Of a stretch of 64,000 bases of DNA, positions 51,501-59,329 are shown piece after piece (position 1 is the first letter of the stretch; each line of letters opens with the position of its first letter). The stretch is taken from assembly GCA_963576735.1 (NCBI GenBank), contig OY755173.1, positions 17,516,873 through 17,580,872 on the forward strand, read 5' to 3'. The stretch is from Bedellia somnulentella (taxonomy: Eukaryota > Arthropoda > Insecta > Lepidoptera > Bedelliidae). Position numbers and translations under genes: made by a program. The notes under the pieces were generated by a model. It was given only the letters and a program-made list of their open reading frames with translations. It did no database searches and was not told where the DNA came from.

Positions 51501-54500
51501 AGGTCGCTTGATGTTCAGAAGTATTAGTACCTCCGACAACCGCTTCGGGGATGTACGGTGAGAACGTTTGAGTAGTTCTTAATCATTTAGGTTGTTTATT
51601 CAATACACTTATGCATATAGGTATAGGTCAAACATATTTTTTTACACTACACATATACTCACGGCTATTAGTCCCTAGAAAGGGGTAGCCAGAGCTAAGG
51701 TATTAGAAATTCCTCAGCCACTTTTGGAAGTTGCATGGGGAATATATGGTGAAATAAAGGTTCTTGGTGATGGATCTCCAACTCCAACCGCATCGCCCAA
51801 AAATCCCTTTCAAGCCCCCAATACCGTTAGTCGCCTCTTAAGTACACCCACCGGAAGAAATGAGGTAGTTCTATTCTAAGCCGAAACTACACAGATAATT
51901 TTTGACATGTGTTATTAAATAATATGATATAATTGCATTAGGTGCTGCCGTCATTGGTAAAACCCAGCATTTACTCAACTCAACTCAGGTGGTGGTAAAA
52001 GTCCGAAGAGTTTTTTTGTTTTGTAAATCCTTTCTGTCAGTATATTTTAAAATTCGCTGGTCAAACTTATGATTTACCAGAAAACGGGCTTTTACTGTAA
52101 CAAATTTATCTTCGCCGTGTATTGCCGACTTAGAATGTCACTACTTCTTTCTAAGTGTCGAAAGAGGCGACTAAGGGGCTTTTTAAAAGTGGTTTTTCGG
52201 TGATTGCGGTTGGAGACCTATCACCAACCACCTTGTCCCTTATCAACTTCTAAATGTGGCTGAGGAGTTTCTAGTTCTAAAGCTCTGGCAGCTTCTTTTA
52301 GTGATTTATGGCCGTGATTATATGTATGTATGTATGGTATATTGGCAAAATGCTTCGTGCCATACTATTGGTGTAATGTAGAGTTTTTCAAACGCAATAA
52401 TTCAACTACCACAACTTTTTTTGTTTAAGACCGCAACAGTCCGGTTTTATTTTTCTACCACATCTTTTTCCTTATTCCAACGCGGACATTCTGGCAAGTA
52501 TTAGTCTTTATTCTAAAATATAGATAAAATATAAACGTCTGAACCGATGCTTATGAAGTTATGTTTGTATATTAATATGCCGTGTAGTGCCGGCTTAGAA
52601 TGTCGCTACCCCTTTCTACCCACGGGTGTCGTAAGAGGCGACTAAGGGTATTGAGGCTTATTCCTTGGCTCTGGCTACCCCTTCTAGGGAATTATAGCCG
52701 TGAGTATATGTATGTATATGTATGTATTAATATGAAAATATGATGTAAAATATAGAGAGTATGAGTAGTAGTATGGTCCGTGGTGGTTTCTATGGCGAAG
52801 CATTTTTTGTGGGTTAAGTTAGTGTTTCTAGACTTTTCTATTTGTATTCACAATGAACCAGATATTTTTTATGCAATAGTAAGCGCAAACTGAGCATATA
52901 AATTAGTAATTTATATGCTCAGTTTGCTCATATATCAAATTAAAAAAACAACTAAACTAGTTTGCCAAAGGTCAGCTTAAGGCTTAGCCGTGCAGGTTAA
53001 GGTTATAAAGACTTATACGATTAAACTGCTTCCTGTACTACTACTTTCATTTTAAAAGATCGGTGTAACCCGATGAGATCGTTATGTAGTGACAGCTGAG
53101 TATAGCACTACCTCAATTTTCCGCGTTGGTGTCTTAAGAGGCGTCATAGAGTTTTGGGGCTGTTTAACCGATTTTTGAGCGTTGCAGTTGGAGAACCATC
53201 ACCTTCCTTCAACAACCTTTGTTTTAAAATATTTTCTTCACTCAACTTCCAAAAGTGGTTGTGGAATTTCTGATTCTGAAGCTCTGGCTACCCCTTCTAG
53301 GGATTTATAGCCGTGAGTATATGTTTGTTTGTATGCGTATGTGTGTCCCCAATAGAAAGGTGTTCTTTTATATAAAAATAAATATATTTGCAAAGCGTAG
53401 TACTATATATTCGAAGGTATCTCAAGAGCTTGTAAATTTGATATTGGAAAATCGCAATCTTAAAACCTTGATCGGTAAAGAGAAGTTCAGGTTTCTCGTT
53501 ATCACCTAATAAGCAATTAAAATTACACTATTACTTTACAAGAGAGGTTTGCCAGGATCGTACGAAGTGGCGATCGATAGTCTCTGCCTACCCCAATGGG
53601 AATTAACGGCGTGAGTGTATGTATGTATGTATGTATTACTTAATACAAATATAATATGTTCGCATAACTGGCTTACTGCAATTCAGATACTAAATACTAT
53701 CACGACCATCATCGCGTGAAAGGTAATACAATGCAATAAATTTTAGCATTGGAAATACGGGCTAATGCTTTTGATACGTTTTTATTTATAAACATCTGTG
53801 TATTCTTGTAAAAGATTTAATGCGAATAGTTGGTATTGTACTACGATGTTGTGTTGTGTATTCGGGCTTAATGCACATCGTTTACGCTTTTTATTTAATT
53901 ATCTAATAAAAAACAATTAAACAATATTAAAAGTGTTTTAAAAGTACATAATGATACAAAGTGGCGATCGATAGTCTCCTACCGCATCGCACAAAAACCA
54001 CTAAAAAACGTCCCTACCTTTAGTCGCCTCTCACGACATCCGGGGGTAACAAGGGTAGTGACATTCTAAGCCCGGCTCTACGGCTCTATCTTTATGAGTA
54101 TAATATTATATTAGTAGTGTAGTGTCGGCTTAGAATAGCACTACCCCATTTCTTCCGGTGGGTGTACGTAAGAGGCGACTAACGGTATTGGAGCTTTATA
54201 AGGAATTTTTGGGCGATGCGGACGGAGACCCATCACCAACAACCTTTATTTTACCATCTTTTCCCCACGCATCTTCCAAAAGTGGCTGAGGAATTTCTAA
54301 TTCCTAAGCTCTGGCTACCCCTTCTAGGGATTTATAGCCTGGATTTATGTATGTATGTATTATAATATTTGGGCTATATAAAATACCAGATTCGTTCTGC
54401 CTCAGTTTAAAGCAATGGATAAACGCACTGAGCCGCTGACTGCTTTCTCTGCGTATTAAGTTCACTTTCGCTGAGAATAATCAAGTTTTTCTACAGACTC

Positions 54501-57500
54501 GATGTGGTCTCGTTAAGTTGTATAATAACTTATTGCATTAAGTTATAGTTGTCACAGTTTTGTTTGTTTTTGGAGTCGTATATAATATTGTTATAGTTGG
54601 TCCTAGTTAACCAATAGTGTTTAAATGCTAAATCATACCCTGAGTCTTAATTATATCTAGAAGTTATAGCTTGTCACTAAGGATAAATAATGTAGATAAT
54701 TAGGGATAATTGAGGATAAATAAGGATAATTTTGTAGATACAATCCAGGGGGCATTTGCTCTATGAGGACCCCCCCGAACCGAGTTTAGAAGTGATAGAA
54801 GATAATGAGTTCATATTAAATTTATCTATTATTATGTATTTTTAGTCACAAAGATTATTAGCTACATTAATTTCAAATATCGATCATAATTATTCAGATA
54901 AACGGATGATAAAGCAATTGCCTATCGGATGATTCGAATGAACATATATATGTTGATAAAACTTTTATAAACGAATATGTACACATTTTTATCATTGACT
55001 TAAATTATAAAAATAAAAAAAATGAAATTCAACTAAAAGCCCTAAATAATGTTTTCTATTATGATGACTGTTAATTATAAACAAACATACCTATTATATT
55101 TTTTATTAAAAGACATACTATATGATATGATAGATCAAAACTTTGACACAGCTTTGTAGTTGCTAGTGCTGAGTTGCAAGATCTCAAATAACAAATTTTA
55201 AATAATATAACATAACATAAACATACATACATAATACTTCTGGACATTACGTGACTTTGTCACCTGGTGTTCAGAGTACCCACGTTTTGCATGGACAGTT
55301 TACTCACGTGATAGGGGGCAGACCTATCGCCGTTTTGTACGAATACACTGTCACATGACTAAGTGCAACTCAGCCATGTGGGTTTCCTCACGATGTTTTC
55401 CCTCACCGTTAACAACCATGATAAATTAACCACACATATATCTTTAGAAAAGACAAATTAGTGTAGGCTCGACCCGGGATTTGAACACTAGTCGCTTGCA
55501 CGTTAACCGGTGTTCTTACCCATTGAGCTATCACGTCGTTGAGTTATCCATTTTGGAATTTTGTGTCAAAGAAATTTTTGCAAGGCAGTTTTTTTATACA
55601 AGTTGCCTGCATAATGAATAACCCGAAAAATATACATAACCTTGCTTCAGAAAACACATTAAGCCTTCGCTCCCGGATTACTTTAGCCGGTAATTCCGGT
55701 CAACCTGTACTGGTGTGGACTGTATTCGTATTACCGTATCCAGAGAAGGATTTTAGCTGTGTAGTGTCGGCTTAGAATAGCACTACCCCATTTCTTCCGG
55801 TGGGTGTACGTAAGAGGCGACTAACGGACTTGGGGCTTTTTAAGGGATTTTCGGGGGATGCGGTTGGAGACGCATCACCAACAACCTTTATTCTACCATC
55901 TTTTCCCCACTCGACTTCCAAAAGTGGCTGAGGAATTTCCAATTTCTCTTAGAGATTTATAACCGTGAGTATATGTATGTATGTATAAGGATCGGTGGGG
56001 ACGTAATGAGCTGTAATGGTGATATCCAAGATATTTCTTACCATGGAAGCTTCATGGCTGCTTTGGCGCGAGAACCTAAGGCCTAACCTACAGAAGAGAT
56101 GAAGATCTGACATGGGATACCCTATCTCCAATATTACATAAAACTAATCGTGTCAAAAATTGGCCTGAACCTGGATTTGAACCCATACCTAGCTTCATCA
56201 GAGGGATCTGCCCACTGAGCTGAGTAGCTACTAACGATGGAGAAAATTACATAAATCAATTTTGTATTGGGTTAAAATATTAATAAACTAGTTGGTTTGA
56301 TAAATGTAAAAAAAAGTTTTTTATTGTACTGCATACTATTGTATCGTTACATTATACATAGTTGCATTAGGTGAGACCTGTAAGAACTGTATTTCATGAC
56401 AAGATAAATAAATAATTTTGCTAAATAATTTCAAATGTACAGAACTAAAGCACATTGGAATTGAGAAGAGAGAACTTGTAAAGTCAAGGCAATGGACATA
56501 TAAATTTATACTATATTTAAAGATATACAAGGCATATGTACGCCCGTTGCTGGAATACGGATTTCAAATCTGGAGTCCTTACTTCAAAAAAGACATCGAC
56601 CTTCTTGAGAAAGTGCAAAGAAGAGCGACGAAGATGGTGTCAGGATTAAAGAACAAGGAATATGAAGAACGCCTTGCGATACTTGGTCTGACTACGCTAG
56701 AAGAACGGAGGAAACGAGGAGACCTTATTGAGACATATAAGATATTGACGGGCTACTATAATGTACCAGGACTAAAAGATATGTTTGTAATGAACAAAAA
56801 TAAGAACTTGAGAGGACATTCTCTAAAACTATCCCACTCCTCGTGTATAAGCAATCCGAGACTAAATTTTTTGCCAAACCGTGTTGTGGACGTGTGGAAC
56901 AAACTACCAGAGACAGTGATCAGTGCTCAGGGTGGTTTGCTAGGTTCGCCTAACTCAAGGGGAATAATGGCGAGAGTACAATATTGTATGCATGTGAGTT
57001 ACATACATACATACATATACTCACGGCTATAAATCCCTAGAAGGGGTAGCCAGAGCTAAGGAATTAGAAATTCCTCAGCCACATTTGGAAAGTTGAGTGG
57101 GGAAAAGATGGTAAAAAAAAGGTTGTTGGTGATGGGTCTCCAACCGCATCGCCCAAAAATCCCTTAAAAGCCCCACCGTTAGTCGCCTCTTACGTACACC
57201 CACCGGAAGAAATGGGGTAGTGCTATTCTAAGCCGACACTACACAGCTGCGTGTGAGTTAGTTAAATATAAACAAACACAGTTTTTCGAATCATATACCA
57301 CACATGGTGTCTAGATATTTTATAAAACTTTATTATTTACGTTCAACTACATATATAAAGGGACAAGGGCTTAAAAGCAATTTAGGAGAAACTGCTGATG
57401 GTATTTTTTAAATTAGATCATTATTCTCATGGCCTATCTCTCAAGGAGTATAACTACCAGTTTAGTCATATAATTAGAAAACCAGATTTGCTTTGAATTA

Positions 57501-57664
57501 CGTTGAAAGATATATATATGTAAATTAAAAACAAAAGCCAAAAACACAACAAAGAATGATGCAAAAAGCATTCTATTAGTAAAGAATGAAGAAGCAGACT
57601 GTACCTTCATGAGAGCGAACCTCTGGTCATCATCAATTCCAACCACTTTCGATAACGGTGCCAT
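24595..57664 (-). CDS. SEC14-like protein (CRAL-TRIO + GOLD), complete, 10 exons
   Basis: Exons on the minus strand: 57664-57605, 36887-36818, 33081-33038, 31743-31623, 29003-28852, 27721-27583, 26736-26537, 25908-25763, 25382-25234 and 24734-24595. All junctions are GT-AG, all phases agree, and the total is 1221 bp, 406 aa (vertebrate SEC14L2 is about 403 aa). Residues 1-60 form the CRAL-TRIO N-terminal helices ([21 protein letters not shown], then [15 protein letters not shown]). The lipid-binding fold follows, with [30 protein letters not shown] and [10 protein letters not shown]. The last four exons are a GOLD beta-sandwich ending VVFDNSSAY and VYYDVLITV. Family members bind squalene, tocopherol or phosphoinositides and act in the cytosol and at membranes; the ligand here is unknown. 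Intron 1 is 20.7 kb and contains the gudu gene on the other strand. Confidence 0.95.
25120..25202 (-). repeat. SINE-B fragment
   Basis: CAACTTAGCCATGTGGGTTT, TTTTCCCTCATTCCGTTA and AATTAACCACAC match the SINE-B body. It ends about 30 bp from SEC14-like exon 9. Confidence 0.75.
28005..28298. mobile_element. MITE, family F, TA-flanked
   Basis: ATTCGGTATGC and GTACCGAAT ends flanked by TA on both sides, with GTGATGCTGATTACAAAA near the left end and TTAGTCTTTTAATTTTGTGT near the right. A longer relative lies at 45933-46427 and a left-end fragment at 36146-36215. TA flanks would fit a Tc1/mariner-type element. Confidence 0.75.
28421..28700. repeat. inverted pair of family E repeats
   Basis: The left copy reads in reverse (GCACGAGCACTATTTTGTCG through CACGCGATAACTAG). 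The right copy reads forward (ATATCGCGTGGTGTAAAAC through AGCGCTCGTGCTAGGC). The two are head to head around 28545-28575. Confidence 0.8.
29117..30268. mobile_element. 1.15 kb inverted-repeat transposon, non-autonomous or decayed
   Basis: The ends TATGTCGCAGCCAACTGG and its reverse (CCAGTTGGCTGCGACATA) extend inward through ATCAGCCAGCT and GCAGCTAGCTGCTTAATTAA for about 60 bp, with weaker similarity further in. Near 29530-29610 a minus-strand stretch has closely spaced Cys residues ([18 protein letters not shown]), possibly a remnant zinc motif. The target duplication is ambiguous because of flanking TATA. Confidence 0.75.
30452..30652 (+). repeat. SINE-A, diverged, tail missing
   Basis: TGTGTAGTGTCGGCTTAGAA, GTGATTTTTGGGGAATG and AAGTGGCTGAGGAATTC. 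It breaks off before the 3' block. Confidence 0.8.
31127..31312 (+). repeat. SINE-A, old copy
   Basis: GTAGTATCGGCTTAGAATGA, TTGGGGCTTTTAATTG and TTGGGCGATGTGAC. More diverged than its neighbours. It runs into the reverse copy at 31313, making an inverted pair. Confidence 0.7.
31313..31552 (-). repeat. SINE-A, reverse, young
   Basis: CATACATACATGCATACATG tail, AAGGGGTAGCCAGAGCTAAG, and the end TTCTAAGCACTACACAG with the CCGA lost. It ends 71 bp from SEC14-like exon 4. Confidence 0.9.
32146..32322 (+). repeat. SINE-A, 5'-truncated
   Basis: GTATTCGATATTTTAAGTGA through GATTTATAGCCGTGAGTAAA. Confidence 0.8.
33143..33388 (+). repeat. SINE-A, full length
   Basis: GTGTAGTGCCGGCTTAGAAT through an (ATGT)n tail. 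It begins 62 bp from SEC14-like exon 3, on the side of that exon's splice acceptor. Confidence 0.93.
34290..34678 (+). repeat. SINE-A split by a 134 bp insertion
   Basis: GTGCTGTGTAGTGTCGGCTT through GAGTATATGTATGTATG, with continuity broken between 34410 and 34545. Confidence 0.93.
34411..34544. mobile_element. insertion inside SINE-A with a 5 bp duplication
   Basis: CCCAT at 34406-34410 is repeated at 34545-34549. The inserted piece carries CATTTATTACAAG, ACAATTTACA, GCACTAGGC and GTATCGC. It is related to the 3'-end fragment at 3125-3345, so it looks like a short retroelement 3' end. Confidence 0.8.
34932..35330 (-). repeat. SINE-B, full length with duplicated head end
   Basis: (AACAT)n tail, conserved body, then a tRNA-like head. 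The terminal CCACTGGGCTATCACGGTTG occurs twice in tandem (about 35285-35330). Confidence 0.92.
36146..36215 (+). repeat. MITE family F left-end fragment
   Basis: TTCAGTATGCAAAGTTTTAT and GATGCTGATTACAAAACAAT match the left ends at 28005 and 45933. Confidence 0.7.
36255..36400. repeat. retroelement-type repeat tail
   Basis: GTGCCAAGTTTCGTTAAAAT, CCGTCGAGTAGGTTTTG and GAGAGACAGACAGTCAGAGA are of the kind found in lepidopteran non-LTR 3' regions. Identified by pattern only. Confidence 0.45.
36741..36790 (+). repeat. tRNA-like SINE head fragment
   Basis: GATAGCTCAGTGGCTAGAA is box A-like and GGGTTCAAATCCC box B-like, but only about 18 bp separates them, so the anticodon region is deleted. It lies 28 bp from SEC14-like exon 2. 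Confidence 0.6.
36962..37028 (+). repeat. SINE-A 3' fragment
   Basis: CTGGCTACCCCTCTTTTGGG and TTTATAGCCGTGAGAATATG only. Confidence 0.75.
37662..39169. mobile_element. 1.5 kb transposon with 8 bp target duplication, next to gudu
   Basis: GGACAAGG is present at 37654-37661 and 39170-39177. The inverted ends start CTTTGAGTAGTGAAGTATAT and match over about 36 bp with one mismatch. No transposase frame is visible in the AT-rich interior, so it is non-autonomous or decayed. The duplication length fits hAT- or P-type elements. Its right end is about 140 bp from the gudu start codon. Confidence 0.92.
39318..45124 (+). CDS. gudu: gudu/ARMC4 (ODAD2)-family armadillo-repeat protein, complete, 6 exons
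   Basis: Exons 39318-39916, 40094-40400, 41073-41418, 43163-43546, 44045-44259 and 44993-45124 join in frame with GT-AG introns to 1983 bp, 660 aa (Drosophila gudu is of similar size). A Ser/Asp-rich N-terminus leads to [21 protein letters not shown], the family signature ahead of the armadillo array. Repeats then run to the C-terminus, for example [38 protein letters not shown] and [14 protein letters not shown], ending [20 protein letters not shown]4/ODAD2 helps dock outer dynein arms to axonemes. Fly gudu is needed for spermatogenesis. So a testis or ciliated-cell role is expected, by homology only. It lies wholly within intron 1 of the SEC14-like gene, on the opposite strand. Intron 3 holds a full and a partial SINE-B. 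Confidence 0.96.
39964..40012 (+). repeat. tRNA 3'-half-like fragment in gudu intron 1
   Basis: GCGGGTTCGAACCCCGC forms a perfect T-arm (5 bp stem, 7 base loop). It is preceded by an ACATGA/TCATGT hairpin that could be a long variable arm, and followed by CGGTGTCGA and a T run. No matching acceptor 5' half or D-arm is present upstream, so it is not a working tRNA. Confidence 0.7.
41728..42104 (-). repeat. SINE-B, full length, in gudu intron 3
   Basis: (AACAT)n tail at 41728, body, and tRNA-like head ending at CTATCATGTCG. Nearly identical to 4609-4986. Confidence 0.93.
42869..43010 (-). repeat. SINE-B 3' part
   Basis: TCCCCGAAGGGGTTGGCAGA through GATAGGGGGCAGGCTTATCG; the head is missing. 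It ends 150 bp before gudu exon 4. Confidence 0.88.
45491..45496 (+). terminator. candidate poly(A) signal of gudu
   Basis: AATAAA about 367 bp after the gudu stop; the nearest canonical signal I found. Confidence 0.35.
45933..46427. mobile_element. MITE, family F, long form
   Basis: Ends AATTCGGTATGCAAAGTTTT and AAACTTTGCATACCGAATT. It shares GTGATGCTGATTACAAAA and TTAGTCTTTTATTTTCGTGT with the 28005-28298 copy. No coding frame. Confidence 0.85.
46428..47607. other. no gene seen
   Basis: AT-rich sequence within SEC14-like intron 1. I see no exon-like frames, inverted repeats or known repeat family. Confidence 0.5.
47616..47879. mobile_element. 264 bp MITE with 8 bp target duplication
   Basis: GTGTTTTA at 47608-47615 and 47880-47887. 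The inverted ends CTTCGATCATATATACC and its reverse continue through AAAGAT. The 8 bp duplication fits hAT- or P-type families. Confidence 0.93.
48197..48343 (-). repeat. SINE-A, reverse, partial
   Basis: AATCCCAAAAAGGTTTAGAA, CTTTTGGAAGTTGAGTGGAG and CACATCGCCCAACAATCAC. The 5' block is lost where the next repeat starts. Confidence 0.75.
48344..48500. repeat. retroelement 3'-end fragment
   Basis: AGAATAGAATAGAATAACTC, TTTATTGTACATCAAACAC and GCGATCTCTTCCAGACAACC. I recognise this as a common 3' end of lepidopteran Jockey/CR1-like elements. Confidence 0.6.
48772..48903. mobile_element. 132 bp MITE with TAA target duplication
   Basis: TAA at 48769-48771 and 48904-48906. The ends CGCCTGATTTCTGAATTGAG and the matching reverse form arms of about 55 bp, so nearly the whole element can fold into one hairpin. 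The TAA duplication fits PIF/Harbinger. Confidence 0.9.
49195..49325 (+). repeat. SINE-A, diverged, 5'-truncated
   Basis: TGATGGGCGATTAGGCG, CCTTTATTTTACCATTTCC and AGATTTATAGCCGTTAGTAC. Confidence 0.65.
49640..51060. other. AT-rich stretch with scattered repeat fragments
   Basis: TTCTCTGGAACGACTCGACGG with ATTTCAACCAAATTTGGC (near 49675) and GACCGATCTTCATCTAATTT (near 50730) resemble common lepidopteran retroelement tails. No gene is seen. Confidence 0.45.
51065..51225 (-). repeat. family C repeat (reverse)
   Basis: TATTGGGGTAGGCAGAGACT, TACGATCCTGGCAAACCTCT and TTCATACTTCGGGCGCCTGC, collinear with 11534-11690. Confidence 0.75.
51243..51575 (+). repeat. SINE-B, forward, shows the pol III promoter
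   Basis: The only forward copy with an intact head: box A TAGTTCAATGGGTAGAA (51252-51268) and box B GAGTTCAAATCCCGG (51294-51308), spaced as in a tRNA. The body follows, through ATTTATCATGGTTGTTAACG to the region before 51575. This proves the family's tRNA origin. Confidence 0.93.
51652..51893 (-). repeat. SINE-A, full length, reverse
   Basis: CATATACTCACGGCTATTAG through AAGCCGAAACTACACAG, with a small ACTCC duplication in the middle. Confidence 0.92.
52111..52337 (+). repeat. SINE-A
   Basis: GTGTATTGCCGACTTAGAAT through GATTTATGGCCGTGATTATA and (ATGT)n. Confidence 0.9.
52580..52726 (+). repeat. SINE-A with internal deletion
   Basis: GTGTAGTGCCGGCTTAGAAT, then CGACTAAGGGTATTGAGGCT, jumping straight to TTGGCTCTGGCTACCCCTTC and the tail. 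About 95 bp of the middle is missing. Confidence 0.92.
52886..52926. repeat. 41 bp perfect palindrome
   Basis: CAAACTGAGCATATAAATTA, one G, then the exact reverse complement. No surrounding inverted-repeat element was found. Confidence 0.95.
53088..53335 (+). repeat. SINE-A, diverged
   Basis: TAGCACTACCTCAATTTTCC through TTTATAGCCGTGAGTATATG. The open frame starting at 53255 is SINE sequence. Confidence 0.88.
53540..53637 (+). repeat. family C repeat (forward) with ATGT tail
   Basis: GAGAGGTTTGCCAGGATCGT, GATAGTCTCTGCCTACCCCA and GAATTAACGGCGTGAGTGTA, then (ATGT)n. The last part resembles the SINE-A 3' block. Confidence 0.8.
53962..54080 (-). repeat. family C / SINE-A chimera fragment
   Basis: AGTGGCGATCGATAGTCTCC (family C) is joined directly to CCGCATCGCACAAAAACCAC and CGACATTCTAAGCCC-type SINE-A 5' sequence in reverse. 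Confidence 0.6.
54116..54361 (+). repeat. SINE-A, full length
   Basis: GTGTAGTGTCGGCTTAGAAT through GATTTATAGCCTGGATTTAT and (ATGT)n. Confidence 0.93.
54362..55200. other. no gene seen
   Basis: AT-rich. A run of related short phrases (AAGGATAAATAATGTAGATA, AGGGATAATTGAGG) near 54680-54735 looks like local slippage. Nothing else is recognised. Confidence 0.5.
55206..55540 (-). repeat. SINE-B, 3' end shortened
   Basis: CATAACATAAACATACATAC tail, TACTTCTGGACATTACGTGA, and a tRNA-like head ending GAGCTATCACGTCG. The segment holding TCCCCGAAGGGG is missing. Confidence 0.9.
55757..55986 (+). repeat. SINE-A, nearly full length
   Basis: CTGTGTAGTGTCGGCTTAGA through TTATAACCGTGAGTATATGT. The CTCTGGCTACCCC block is deleted. 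Confidence 0.93.
56155..56225 (-). repeat. tRNA-like SINE head, second type
   Basis: On the minus strand, TAGCTCAGTGGGCAGAT is box A-like and GGGTTCAAATCC box B-like at tRNA spacing. The cloverleaf does not close well (acceptor halves do not pair), so it is a SINE head. Confidence 0.6.
56418..57000 (+). mobile_element. non-LTR retrotransposon fragment (reverse transcriptase C-terminus)
   Basis: An open frame with [54 protein letters not shown] and, later, RGHSLKL and [11 protein letters not shown]. This is the tail of the reverse-transcriptase ORF of CR1/Jockey-type non-LTR elements. The catalytic palm motifs (FADD) lie upstream and are absent, so it is 5'-truncated. After VISA the sequence no longer looks like the family and runs into a SINE-A copy, whose translation extends the frame. 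It lies about 600 bp from SEC14-like exon 1 on the opposite strand. Confidence 0.9.
57001..57247 (-). repeat. SINE-A, full length, reverse
   Basis: CATACATACATACATATACTC through CCGACACTACACAGC. It lies directly after the retrotransposon fragment. Confidence 0.94.
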
Positions 57665-57880
57665 AATAAAAAAAATACTTTAAAAGTTAAAACTTGTGTT
57701 TAAACACCATTCACCATATAACAGTGCGCACGCGCCGATGCCGAGCGAATACTATACTGTCACTGTCTGCGTCTGACAATCAACGGTGATCGAGGCTAAA
57801 CATTGTTTGGTGGGAAGTGACTGCATATGCGCACACGCAGCCGATACCACATTCGCGCATTGCATTATCACTCTTATATC
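57665..57880 (-). promoter_or_regulatory. probable promoter/5' UTR of the SEC14-like gene
   Basis: CpG-enriched (GTGCGCACGCGCCGATGCCG and ATGCGCACACGCAGCCG) immediately upstream of the minus-strand ATG at 57664, in AT-rich surroundings. No TATA box or exact start site can be fixed. Confidence 0.4.
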
Positions 57881-58242
57881 ATTAATATAAGCGAGATATC
57901 ATTTTTATGTTAATCTACAACATTCACTCACTATCACTTGTGTATTAGTAGTAATGTTTAACATTTTAATAATTAATGCTTACTCAGAAAGTTGTATAGA
58001 TGTTAATTATTCTTTGCTAATGCAATAGGAGTAGCATTACAATGACTAAGCAGTTTTGCTCCTTCTTCCTCACGGCTTTAATTCCAAAAAGAGGACGCCT
58101 ATTTAGGAGAAACCTATCGATAAAATAAAATATATACGACGATATGACAAAGATAAAGTTATTCCCAACGTAAGTACAACTAAAGGACATGGTATAGGAT
58201 AGGATACTCACACAACGATATATTTAATATTACATAAAACAC

Positions 58243-58440
58243 ATGCATACATATGCTCACGGCCATATATCAGTCACTTTTGGAAGTAGAGGGGGAAAAA
58301 TATAGTAAAAAAAAAGGTTGGTGTCGAGGGGTCTCACACCGCATCGCCCAAAAATTCCTTAACAGGCCCATATACCCTTAGTCGCCTCTTACGATCACCC
58401 ATGGGAAGTAACGGGGTTGTACTAAATCGTGACGTACACA
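58243..58440 (-). repeat. SINE-A, reverse, diverged
   Basis: ACATATGCTCACGGCCATAT, CGCATCGCCCAAAAATTCCT and TCGTGACGTACACAGC. The CCAGAGCTAAGG block is deleted. Confidence 0.85.
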
Positions 58441-58504
58441 GCTTATATATATAAAAATAATATACAAGACCAAGAAACACCATTTATGTTTATGACATTA
58501 ATGT

Positions 58505-58577
58505 AACTATCAGCGGAATCGAACCCGCGACCTCTGGATCCACAAGTTAGTCACCTTACTACTCGGCCACGGACGTC
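58505..58577 (-). repeat. tRNA-Ser-like SINE head or tRNA pseudogene
   Basis: On the minus strand, CCGTGGCCGAGTAGTAAGG (box A type) and GCGGGTTCGATTCCGC (a perfect T-arm) stand at tRNA spacing. The acceptor ends do not pair and there is no terminator at the right place, so I do not call a functional tRNA. Confidence 0.55.
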
Positions 58578-59107
58578 GTATGTATTAGCTGTATTAAAGA
58601 TTAAATCTAATAAAGATATATTTCATGTCTTCGGGAAAAACAGCGAGATTATCTTTGCGTGTCTTCGTTGTAAACTTCCGTAACTTCTTTAGTTCTTAAA
58701 CATGATTTAATTATTTTCAAGAGCTGCATAATCAATAGTTTGCTGCTTTTGTGAGTACCAATGTAAATATAAGATGAAACTTATAGGTTCAATCAAACTT
58801 ATAAGGGTTAATAGTAGTTAATTTGGCGTTCCAAAAATAAAGATTTGTCTTTTCACTTTATAATAAATGTTTTTTTTTTAAAGTTTGAATAATTTATTAT
58901 GGTGGTAGGAGGTAAGCATCAAAAATTAAAATGATAAAGAAGATTTTTAATTATCGGACTGTTAATAACCCATATGTTTCGTATCTTGTAGAAATAATAA
59001 GCTTGCTACCCGTGTGAAACCACAGACGGCTACAAAGTGTCACCGTAAGAAGGTAACGAAAGAGTATTCTTGTAACCCATATTCATATCTTCGACGAAAC
59101 CTAAAAT

Positions 59108-59310
59108 ACTCATCATCATCATTTGGCCAAAAGACGTCCACTGCTGGACATAAGCCTCCCCGAAAGATTTCCATAACAACCGGTCCTGCGCTGGCCTCAT
59201 CCAACGGCTTCCCGCGATTTTCACCAATTCGTCGGTCCACCTGCTGGGTGGACTACCCACACTGCGTCGTCCGGCACGTGGACGCCACTCCAGAACCTTC
59301 GAGCACCAAC
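59108..59310 (-). mobile_element. RTE-like retrotransposon C-terminal fragment
   Basis: The minus strand encodes VLEWRPRAGRRSVGSPPSRW, then WTDELVKIAGSRWMR and DRLLWKSFGEAYVQQWTSFG, followed by a GATGATGATGATG run. This is the very common lepidopteran non-LTR ORF end that finishes AYVQQWTS and a trinucleotide tail. Everything upstream of the C-terminus is missing. Confidence 0.88.
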
Positions 59311-59329
59311 AAAATACTACTGACACCAT

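Noticed and set aside
56418..57032. Intact host gene of 204 residues
   Set aside because: The protein is the tail of a non-LTR reverse transcriptase and its last residues are translated SINE-A tail.
58505..58577. Functional tRNA-Ser gene
   Set aside because: T-arm and box A are good but the acceptor stem does not pair, so it is more likely a SINE head or pseudogene.
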